Position numbers and translations under genes: made by a program | The notes under the pieces: model-generated | Told to the model about the DNA's origin: nothing | What the model saw: the letters and a program-made list of their open reading frames with translations, nothing else | Databases searched by the model: none | Shown: positions 27,054-34,390 of the stretch, in pieces | How the letters are laid out: each line of letters starts with the position of its first letter | Position numbering within the stretch: position 1 is the first letter of the stretch | Assembly: GCF_001746295.1 (NCBI RefSeq) | Contig: NZ_MJAH01000006.1 | Coordinates: 594,187 to 658,186 of the forward strand | Direction of reading: 5' to 3' | Source of the DNA: Streptomyces sp. LUP47B | GTDB taxonomy: Bacteria > Actinomycetota > Actinomycetes > Streptomycetales > Streptomycetaceae | DNA length: 64,000 nt

Positions 27054-27677
27054 ATGGTTACCTCGCGCTGGACGGCCGCCCCCGCTCAGGCGGCCTCCCT
27101 CCGTCGGCGCGGCGCCGTGCTGGAGCGTGCGATCCTCGACGCCGCGCTGGAGCAGCTCAGCACGGTCGGCTGGAACGGCCTCACGATGGAAGGTGTCGCC
27201 GCCGGAGCCCAGACCGGAAAGGCCGCGGTATATCGCCGCTGGCCGTCCAAGGAGGATTTGGTCGCAGACGCCCTTCGGGCCGGGCTGCCGCGTTTCGAGG
27301 AGGCGCCTGACCTCGGTGGGGTGCGCGAGGACTTGCTCGAACTGTGTCGCCAAGCGCGCGAAGCGATGTTCTCGCGGCCCGGCTTCGCGCTGCGCGCAGT
27401 CATTCACGAATGCGATCAGGCTCAGGCGGAACGCTTCCATGCCGTGATCTTCAACGGGGTCGTGGAGCCGAGCGTCAGGCTGCTTCGCGAGATCGTCAAC
27501 CGCGGAATAAAGCGGGGCGAGGTGCGGCCTGACGCGGCGAACGACTATGTCTTCGATGCCATCCCCGCCATGATGATGTATCGCTCCAAGATGCGCGGCA
27601 GCGAATGGAACGACCGGGATGTCGAAGAGATGATCGACCAATTCCTGCTGCCGCTGCTGCGGAAGGCCGGACGGTGA
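27054..27677 (+). CDS. TetR-family repressor of the adjacent exporter
   Basis: Start ATG 27054 with GGAG 8 bases upstream; 207 residues. The N-terminal helix-turn-helix is clear (AILDAALEQLSTVGWNGLTMEGVAAGAQTG split over helices 1-3, then KAAVYRRWPSKEDLV). The C-terminal half is the ligand and dimer domain of the TetR_C_16/AcrR-like type. Divergent from the MFS gene, with two AGTGAACG-N4-CGTTCACT palindromes between them as likely binding sites for repression of both promoters. Confidence 0.9.
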   Translation: MVTSRWTAAPAQAASLRRRGAVLERAILDAALEQLSTVGWNGLTMEGVAAGAQTGKAAVYRRWPSKEDLVADALRAGLPRFEEAPDLGGVREDLLELCRQAREAMFSRPGFALRAVIHECDQAQAERFHAVIFNGVVEPSVRLLREIVNRGIKRGEVRPDAANDYVFDAIPAMMMYRSKMRGSEWNDRDVEEMIDQFLLPLLRKAGR

Positions 27678-27743
27678 GCGCTGATCGCGGACGTCCGGAC
27701 GCCGTCAGGGGAATCCGGGTGTCGCAGGGTGATCCGAGCGGCG

Positions 27744-27749
27744 TAGGCT
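27744..27749 (+). promoter_or_regulatory. -10 element upstream of rnhB
   Basis: TAGGCT 9 bases before the rnhB ATG, no Shine-Dalgarno sequence between; probable leaderless or short-leader transcript. Confidence 0.4.
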
Positions 27750-27758
27750 AAGGGCGCC

Positions 27759-28460
27759 ATGCCGTACGAACCACCTACTCACACCGTCGAGCGCTCCCTT
27801 CGCGCCACGACTGGAGCGAAGATCATTGCCGGTGTCGACGAGGTGGGGCGAGGTGCCTGGGCCGGCCCCGTCACCGTCTGCGCGGCCGTCACCGGGCTGC
27901 GTCGACCGCCCCAAGGCCTCACCGACTCCAAGCTGCTCAGCGTCAAACGCCGTACCGAACTCGCAGAGATTCTGCGGACATGGGTGACGTCGTACGCCCT
28001 GGGACACGCGAGTCATGAAGAGATCGACGACCTGGGGATGACGGCCGCCCTGCGGATCGCCGCCGTGCGCGCCCTGGAGGCACTCCCGGTCCGGCCGGAC
28101 GCGGTGATCCTCGACGGGAAGCACAACTATCTCGGAGCGCCCTGGAATGTCCGGACCGTCATCAAGGGCGACCAGTCCTGTGTGGCGGTCGCGGCGGCCT
28201 CGGTGATCGCCAAGGTTCAGCGCGACAAAATGATGGCCGAACTGGGTATCGACCATGCAGACTTCGGTTTCGCGGCCAACGCCGGGTATCCGTCGCCCGT
28301 GCACAAGGCCGCGTTGGAGGTTCGGGGCCCCACCCCGTACCACCGGTTGTCGTGGGCGTATCTTGATGCGCTGCCTCAGTGGCGGCACCTCAAGAAGGTC
28401 CGCAGCTGGGCGGACGGAAGCGTTCCGGAGATCGAGGGCCAGCTCGGCTTCGACTTCTGA
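27759..28460 (+). CDS. rnhB: Ribonuclease HII
   Basis: Removes ribonucleotides and RNA primers from DNA. The 233-residue product has the catalytic acidic residues in AGVDEVGRGAWAGPV and in AVILDGKHNYL, plus the SVIAKVQRDKMM motif and the late YHRLSWA region. Length and motif order are normal. It stands alone after tetR. A replication and repair role fits the recQ gene 2 kb downstream, though the two are not an operon. Confidence 0.95.
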   Translation: MPYEPPTHTVERSLRATTGAKIIAGVDEVGRGAWAGPVTVCAAVTGLRRPPQGLTDSKLLSVKRRTELAEILRTWVTSYALGHASHEEIDDLGMTAALRIAAVRALEALPVRPDAVILDGKHNYLGAPWNVRTVIKGDQSCVAVAAASVIAKVQRDKMMAELGIDHADFGFAANAGYPSPVHKAALEVRGPTPYHRLSWAYLDALPQWRHLKKVRSWADGSVPEIEGQLGFDF

Positions 28461-28528
28461 CGATTCCGCTCGCACTGATGTGCCACCCGCTGACGCGAGC
28501 CGCACCAACGTTTGATAAACATCAGCCC

Positions 28529-29185
28529 ATGCCTCTCATTCCCGAGGAGCCTCAGATTCACGAGAGTGCCCAGGGTCCCCGCGCCACTCCGGCCAGCGGC
28601 CGCACCGCGCCGACCCCTCGTCCCGTACCCGGTCCACGCCCCGCGGCTCCGCCGCGCCCCGGTCGCCCCGGCCCGCTGCGGCCCGCGCCGCCGGTGCAGC
28701 GGACGCCGCACGACGTCGCCGTGGCCAAGCCCGGAGTGCCGGGCCCCGCTGCCCCTGCCACCGCCGCGACTCCAGCCCCGGCTTCAGCTTCGGCCGCCCC
28801 GCAGATCCAGCTCATCCCGGCCTCGGCCGCCGGTGCGCTCGACGCTGCGGAGGAAGCCGTAGACCTCCTGCTGGAGTCGGGCCGCGCCCCCGGTGAGGTG
28901 CTGGTGATCACCACTGGCGAACACCATCCGTGGGCCGCCCATGAGCTGTCCTTCGGTGAAGCCGCCTACTGGGCGCAGCACGACGCCGGTGACGACGTGT
29001 TCTACGCGGACGCCACGGTGGTCTCGCGTGCCGCGTCCCGTCCGGTGGTCGTGGTCGCCGTCAACGGCGGTTCCGCCACCGCTGCCGCCGAGGCCCTGCC
29101 ACTGGCCCACGCCCGGGCCGGCGCCCTGCTGATCGTCTGCGGCGACCCGCAGCAGATCAACTCGGTGCTGGGCGCCGGAGTCTGA
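28529..29185 (+). CDS. Conserved hypothetical, Pro/Ala-rich N-terminus
   Basis: Function not recognised. From the ATG at 28529 the product has 218 residues: about 85 of proline- and alanine-rich sequence, then a compact alpha/beta domain (IQLIPASAAGALDAAEEAV ... EVLVITTG ... VVVVAVNGGSATAAAEALPL ... LLIVCGDPQQ) that looks like a small Rossmann-like fold. TGATAA at 28511-28516 could be its -10 with a very short leader. It sits between rnhB and a convergent hypothetical gene. Confidence 0.7.
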   Translation: MPLIPEEPQIHESAQGPRATPASGRTAPTPRPVPGPRPAAPPRPGRPGPLRPAPPVQRTPHDVAVAKPGVPGPAAPATAATPAPASASAAPQIQLIPASAAGALDAAEEAVDLLLESGRAPGEVLVITTGEHHPWAAHELSFGEAAYWAQHDAGDDVFYADATVVSRAASRPVVVVAVNGGSATAAAEALPLAHARAGALLIVCGDPQQINSVLGAGV

Positions 29186-29230
29186 GCCCGTTCCGGTACG
29201 TCCGGTCGGAGGAACGCCGGGGGTGGTGAA

Positions 29231-29252
29231 AGGTGCCGCCTGCGCGGCACCT
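29231..29252 (+). terminator. Hairpin between convergent hypothetical genes
   Basis: AGGTGCCGC (29231-29239), loop CTGC, GCGGCACCT (29244-29252), perfect 9-bp stem. Confidence 0.7.
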
Positions 29253-29405
29253 GCACGGTGAGCCCTTCGGTATGCGCGTGTTCGAGCGGGTGTCCCCCCG
29301 CGAACCGCGCCACGCGTGTGCCCGGCGGGCCACGATGTCGTGGGCCGTACGGCCGGGGGCGTACGGCCGAAGAACGGCGACCGGGCCAGTCTCGGCGCTC
29401 AGCTC

Positions 29406-30038
29406 TCAGCGCGCCGCCACGCGGCGCAGGACCTCCGAGGCGGCGCCGCCGGTGCGTGGCAGCAGGGGTGGTGACTCGGACGTGGCGAACGGCTCCGGCG
29501 CGGAGTCCGCGTTCGGCCGACGTCCACCGCGTCCCTCACCGAGCACCTGCCAGCCGTCGCGCGTCAGCGTGATGTACGCCCCGCAGCGCAGCCCGTGCAA
29601 AGTGCAGGCGTCACGCAGGCCCCACATCCACGCGCCGTCCTCCTCCGTCCAACGCGCGTCGCCCTCACGGCAGTAGAGCAGCACAGCGGTGCGCACGGGG
29701 GTGCGGCGCCGCAGGTCGTGCGGGATGACCCGGCGCAACTGGGCAAGCAGCGTGTTCCGGAACATCCAGCCGTCGGCCGGTGCCGGACGGCGCGTGAACG
29801 AGGCACTCGCCCGCAGTCGTTCGTCCGGGTCGAGGACCGCCACGATCGCGGTTGCCGGTTTGGGGCGGTGCCGGGAGTGCAGCCCGCTGACGACCTCGCG
29901 CGGATTGCGCAGCAGTGGGATGCCGGCCTCGGCCCACTCGGCGGGTTCGAGCAGACGGGCCAGAGGGTTGGCGGATGCGGCGGACAGGTCGGCTGACGAC
30001 GTGGACGCCGCGGAGGACGGAGCGAATCCGAAGGTCAC
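29406..30038 (-). CDS. Conserved hypothetical protein
   Basis: Not recognised. Start taken at GTG 30038, where GGGAGGA lies close upstream; a longer frame to 30197 is possible. About 210 residues, basic, no membrane segment. Conserved-looking stretches: HRPKPATAIVAVLDPDERL, RTAVLLYCREGDARWTEEDG and LRCGAYITLTRDGW. The last two suggest an alpha/beta fold with an acidic centre. It lies between rnhB and recQ, which hints at nucleic-acid metabolism, but nothing in the sequence proves that. Confidence 0.6.
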   Translation of the reverse strand: MTFGFAPSSAASTSSADLSAASANPLARLLEPAEWAEAGIPLLRNPREVVSGLHSRHRPKPATAIVAVLDPDERLRASASFTRRPAPADGWMFRNTLLAQLRRVIPHDLRRRTPVRTAVLLYCREGDARWTEEDGAWMWGLRDACTLHGLRCGAYITLTRDGWQVLGEGRGGRRPNADSAPEPFATSESPPLLPRTGGAASEVLRRVAAR

Positions 30039-30331
30039 GGTCCTCCCTTCGGCTACGCGCCCATACGGCGGGCGGGGTCGGATTCGGGGGAGCGCGCACC
30101 GCAGGAGAGCCCTACCGGTCAACGGACGAGCCGTGCGGGGAGCGGACCTCAATTCTTCCTGTCGAACTTGGTTGCGGCAACGAGCAATTGGGTCCACCGA
30201 CCCGAATCTGACGGTTAGTGGCTTATATCCCTACCCAGTGTTTTACCGGCGATGCCAGGGACGTCCGAGCTCGGCCGTTCAAGGGCCGCGTCGGTACGCG
30301 CGCGTGGCGCGCTGTCGCCTCCGGTGTCCGC

Positions 30332-32503
30332 TCAGCCACGTACGGCCAGCACGAGGGGCAACACCCCCTGGGCACCTGACCGCAGCAGCAGCCGGGCGGC
30401 GACCGCGAGGGTCCAGCCGGTCTCGGTCATGTCGTCTACGAGCAGCACCGGGCCCCCGGCTTCCTGCAGCGCCTCTCGCAGGGCCGGGGGCACGATGAGC
30501 GCTCCGTACAGGGCCCGCAGGCGCTGGGCGCTGTTGGAGCGGGGCAGCATGCGGTCGTCGGAGTGCTCCGTGTAGGCGAGGGATCCCAGGAACGGGATGC
30601 GGCCGACATCGGAGATCCGGCTCCCGAGGGAGGTGACCAACTGAGGCCGGCTGCGCGAGGGAACGGTGACCACCCCGACCGGGCGGGCCGGTGCGTCCGG
30701 GGCGCCGGACGCCCAACCGTCGGGCGACTTGGCCCAGTCGGCCAGCACGGTCACGACGGCGTTCGCCACGTCGTCGGGGGCGGGAGCGTCCGGAGCCCGG
30801 GGCGCGAGCAGCGGGCGGAGACGGTTGCCCCAGCCGATGTCCGACATCCGCCCCAGCGCCCGGCCCGGCAAGGCCTGTTCGCTGGGCGGAATACGGCCCT
30901 TGAGGTCGACGCCGATGGCCGGGAGCCCTGTGGGCCACATTCGGCGGGGCTCCACCACGACACCGGCGCGGGCGAGCGAGCCGCCAGCCGTGTCCAGGGC
31001 GGCCGAGGAGATGTCGATGGTGAAGCGGGGCCCCGCGCAGTTGTCGCAGCGGCCGCAGGGGGCCGCCTGCTCGTCGTCCAGCTGCCGCCTCAGGAACTCC
31101 ATACGGCAGCCCGTGGTGGTGGCGTAGTCGCGCATGGCCTGCTGCTCGGTGGCGCGCTGCTTGGCGACCCAGGCATAGCGCTCGCTGTCGTACGACCAGG
31201 GCGCTCCGGTGGCGATCCAGCCGCCCTTGACCCGGTGGACCGCACCGTCCACGTCCAGCACCTTGAGCATGATCTCCAAGCGGGTGCGGTTGAGCTCCAC
31301 CAGCGGTTCGAGCGCGGGCAGTGACAGTGGCCGGTCCGCTCGGGCGAGGGTGTCGAGGGTGCGCCGTACGGATTCTTCGGGCGGGAACGCGACGGAGGCG
31401 AAGTACGACCAGATCGCCTCGTCCTCGCGGCCGGGAAGGAGCAGCACCTCGGCGTGCTCGACGCCGCGTCCGGCGCGGCCGACCTGCTGGTAGTAGGCGA
31501 TGGGGGAGGACGGCGAACCGACGTGGACGACGAAGCCGAGGTCGGGTTTGTCGAACCCCATGCCGAGCGCGGAGGTGGCCACCAGTGCCTTGACCTTGTT
31601 CGCGAGGAGGGCTTCCTCGGCCTGCTGGCGTTCGGCGTTCTCCGTCTTTCCCGTGTACGAGGCGACCGTGTGCCCGCACTGCTGCAGGAAGGCGGTGATC
31701 TCCTCAGCGGCGGCGACCGTCAGCGTGTAGATGATCCCGGAGCCCGGCAGGTCGTTCAGATGATCGGCGAGCCAGGCCAGCCGGTGGGCGGCGTCGGGGA
31801 GCTGGAGCACGCCGAGGCTGAGGCTCTCGCGGTCCAACGGGCCGCGCAATACCAGTGCGTCCGAGCTGGTGCCGGTTCCCAACTGCTCCGCCACGTCCGC
31901 GGTGACCCGGGCATTGGCCGTGGCCGTGGTGGCCAGCACGGGCACGCCGGGAGGGAGATCGGTGAGCATGGTGCGCAGACGGCGGTAGTCGGGGCGGAAG
32001 TCATGTCCCCAGTCGGAGATGCAGTGCGCCTCGTCGACAACGAGAAGGCCGGTGGCGGCAGACAGTTCCGGCAGGACGTTGTCGCGGAAGTCCGGGTTGT
32101 TGAGCCGCTCGGGGCTCACGAGCAGCACGTCCACGGTGCCCGCGGCGACCTCGGTGCGGATGGTCTCCCACTCCTCGGGGTTGGAGGAGTTGATGGTCCG
32201 GGCGTGGATGCCGGCTCGGGCGGCGGCCTCGACCTGGTTGCGCATGAGCGCGAGCAGCGGAGAGACGATCACGGTCGGCCCGGCACCGCGCTCGCGCAGC
32301 AGGGCCGTCGCAACGAAGTACACCGCGGACTTGCCCCACCCCGTGCGCTGCACGACCAGGGCCCGGCGCTTGTCGGCGACCAGCGCCTCGATGGCCCGCC
32401 ACTGGTCCTGGCGCAGGCGCGCCGATCCGGTGCTGTCCCCGACGAGCCGGACGAGGATCCCGTCGGCAGCCTCGCGCAACTCCGTCTTGCTCGTGTGCGT
32501 CAT
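30332..32503 (-). CDS. recQ: RecQ helicase with C-terminal phosphoribosyltransferase-like domain
   Basis: Superfamily 2 DNA helicase of the RecQ type. Start ATG 32503; 723 residues. Walker A RTGWGKS at 53-59, DEAHCISDWGHDFRPDYRRL from 157, motif VI QQVGRAGRG, and a zinc-binding region ending APCGRCDNC. There is no HRDC domain; instead the C-terminus carries a type I phosphoribosyltransferase PRPP loop, VLLVDDMTETGWT (686-698), as in ComF-like proteins. GGAGG sits only about 2 bases before the ATG, an unusually tight spacing, so the start or a leaderless mRNA is uncertain. Divergent from the DUF4192 gene. Confidence 0.9.
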   Translation of the reverse strand: MTHTSKTELREAADGILVRLVGDSTGSARLRQDQWRAIEALVADKRRALVVQRTGWGKSAVYFVATALLRERGAGPTVIVSPLLALMRNQVEAAARAGIHARTINSSNPEEWETIRTEVAAGTVDVLLVSPERLNNPDFRDNVLPELSAATGLLVVDEAHCISDWGHDFRPDYRRLRTMLTDLPPGVPVLATTATANARVTADVAEQLGTGTSSDALVLRGPLDRESLSLGVLQLPDAAHRLAWLADHLNDLPGSGIIYTLTVAAAEEITAFLQQCGHTVASYTGKTENAERQQAEEALLANKVKALVATSALGMGFDKPDLGFVVHVGSPSSPIAYYQQVGRAGRGVEHAEVLLLPGREDEAIWSYFASVAFPPEESVRRTLDTLARADRPLSLPALEPLVELNRTRLEIMLKVLDVDGAVHRVKGGWIATGAPWSYDSERYAWVAKQRATEQQAMRDYATTTGCRMEFLRRQLDDEQAAPCGRCDNCAGPRFTIDISSAALDTAGGSLARAGVVVEPRRMWPTGLPAIGVDLKGRIPPSEQALPGRALGRMSDIGWGNRLRPLLAPRAPDAPAPDDVANAVVTVLADWAKSPDGWASGAPDAPARPVGVVTVPSRSRPQLVTSLGSRISDVGRIPFLGSLAYTEHSDDRMLPRSNSAQRLRALYGALIVPPALREALQEAGGPVLLVDDMTETGWTLAVAARLLLRSGAQGVLPLVLAVRG

Positions 32504-32595
32504 GCCTCCATACAACAGGACGCCTCCGACAGCGGCGCCTCGCGGTGGACTGGCTGTGGACGACGGAAACGGCTTTGTCGTGGCCCTGATCGGAC

Positions 32596-32604
32596 TTATC
32601 CACA
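32596..32604 (+). promoter_or_regulatory. Consensus DnaA box
   Basis: TTATCCACA, a perfect E. coli-type DnaA box, in the 141-base divergent region between recQ and the DUF4192 gene. A second, weaker CCACA-type site (complement of TGTGGACGA) lies about 40 bases to the left. Confidence 0.45.
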
Positions 32605-32644
32605 GGGCCAAACGGAACGTCTTGATCCGCGAGATCGTCTGGGC

Positions 32645-34390
32645 ATGACGAATCCCAGCGAAACGACCGGATCCGCTGCAAACGGCAATAACGGCGGACG
32701 GGACAGCGACGGAAGCAACAACGACGGGTCGGGGATCAGCGACCGCGTCGGATTCGACGCACATGGCGCCGAACACCAGGTCACCCTGCGGACTCCGGGT
32801 GAACTGGCCGACGCCCTGCCCTACCTGCTCGGGTACCGGCCCGAGGACAGCATCGTTCTGGTCGCCCTGCACGACCGGGGCGGCCGCGGCCGGTTCGGTG
32901 GGCGAGCCCGGCTCGGCATTCCCCCCAACAAGGACGACTGGGCGGCCGTGGCCCGGCAGTTGGCCCACGGGCTGATCACCGGAAGCGAGCGGCGGGGCGC
33001 CCGCCCCGAGCAGATGGTCGCCTACCTCTGCCAGGAACCTGCGGCCGGTGAGACCGGAAGGCAGATCACGGAGCGGCTCGCGCCGCTCGCCGCCCTGCTG
33101 CGCACGGAGTGCGGCCGGCTCGACGTTCCTGTGATCGAGGCGTTGTGCATCTCCGACGGCCGCTACTGGTCGTACTGCTGTCCGAGCGGGGAGTGCTGCC
33201 CCGTGGAGGGACTTCCGATGGGTCTGCCAGGCACCTCGGTGCTCGCCGCGGCGGCCACATACGCCGGACTGCAGGTGCGCGGCACGCTCCGCGAATTGCG
33301 GTCCAGGCTGCAGCCCTGGGAGACCGCGGCCGCGCTGGAACAGGAAGTCGCTCTGGACACCGCAGGCATGGCCCTGATCCCCAGGATGCTCGACCTGACC
33401 GGTCGGGCGGAGGTGGCCGAGGAGACGGTGCGCCTGGCCAGGCGCACCATGGCACGCTTCGCCGAGGCAGTGCCCGTGTCGGGCGCGCTCCAGGCCGACC
33501 TGCGGGACGACGAACTGCTGGGGCACGAAGAAGCGGCGGACCTCATCCTCGGCCTGCAGGACCGCACGACGCGGGACCGCGCGGCCGAGTGGATGGAGGT
33601 CGAGGAGGCCGGACCGGCACTGCGCCTGTGGCGCGCATTGGCCCGCCGGTGCGTCGGACCCTACGGCGAGCATGCCGCGGCGCCGCTCACCCTCGCCGGA
33701 TGGGTCGCGTGGGCCGCGGGCGACGAGATCGAGGCCAGGGAAGCGCTGGCCATGGCCCTGGGTGCGGATCCCGACTACCTCTTCGCCCGGCTCCTGCACC
33801 AAGCCTGCAACGAGGGACTGGACCCGGAATCCATCCGCCGCTGCCTGCGCGCGGAACGCGAGGGGCGCGAATCTCGTGCGCGGGCTGAGATCACTCAATC
33901 CGCCGATGTGGACGATGTGGAGACGACCGACGACCTGGTGCGGCCGAACACGCCCGTTCCTGATCAGGTGGCAACCCCGCCCGGTTCCGACGGGTTCATG
34001 GCCGGCAAGCCCGTGCCTGGCAAGCCTGTGCCTGGCAACCGCAACGACAGGCCGTCGGCGTGCCCGTCCGGTGTCGAAGACGCGCTGTCGCCGGGTGCGT
34101 CCGGTTCCGACCGCTCTCTGCCGGTGCCACCGCCCGCCACTGCCTCCCGCCGGCGCAAGCGTGTGCGTCCCGGCACTCGCCCCGACGCCCGTCCGCATGC
34201 CGCCGAAGCGGAGGGGCGACAGCCCTGCGCGGAGGAATCCCGCCCGCGCTCTCGACCGGCCCGCGGTACCCGTCCCGGTGCCGTCCGTCGCACCACGAGC
34301 AAGGACGACGTGCGCCGGACCGCGGGCAAGGACGACGTGCGCCGACCTCAGGGCACACGGCCCGGGGGTGCCACCGAGGAGGAGGGATGA
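32645..34390 (+). CDS. DUF4192 family protein
   Basis: Actinobacterial protein of unknown function. Start ATG 32645; 581 residues. The DUF4192 domain covers about 40-410: it opens with VTLRTPGELADALPYLLGYRPEDSIV (split over strand-helix-strand) and includes a Cys-rich stretch, YCCPSGECCPVEG, and the late LAGWVAWAAGDEIEAREAL helix pair. The last about 150 residues are disordered, Pro/Arg-rich, with short repeats (GKPVPGKPVPG; KDDVRRTAGKDDVRR). Its stop overlaps the ATG of the next gene (ATGA), so the two are translationally coupled. Divergent from recQ. Confidence 0.85.
   Translation: MTNPSETTGSAANGNNGGRDSDGSNNDGSGISDRVGFDAHGAEHQVTLRTPGELADALPYLLGYRPEDSIVLVALHDRGGRGRFGGRARLGIPPNKDDWAAVARQLAHGLITGSERRGARPEQMVAYLCQEPAAGETGRQITERLAPLAALLRTECGRLDVPVIEALCISDGRYWSYCCPSGECCPVEGLPMGLPGTSVLAAAATYAGLQVRGTLRELRSRLQPWETAAALEQEVALDTAGMALIPRMLDLTGRAEVAEETVRLARRTMARFAEAVPVSGALQADLRDDELLGHEEAADLILGLQDRTTRDRAAEWMEVEEAGPALRLWRALARRCVGPYGEHAAAPLTLAGWVAWAAGDEIEAREALAMALGADPDYLFARLLHQACNEGLDPESIRRCLRAEREGRESRARAEITQSADVDDVETTDDLVRPNTPVPDQVATPPGSDGFMAGKPVPGKPVPGNRNDRPSACPSGVEDALSPGASGSDRSLPVPPPATASRRRKRVRPGTRPDARPHAAEAEGRQPCAEESRPRSRPARGTRPGAVRRTTSKDDVRRTAGKDDVRRPQGTRPGGATEEEG

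Noticed and set aside
25190..27310. 706-residue open frame on the plus strand opposite the MFS exporter
   Set aside because: Runs antisense through the exporter, crosses both operators and ends inside tetR; no domain seen.
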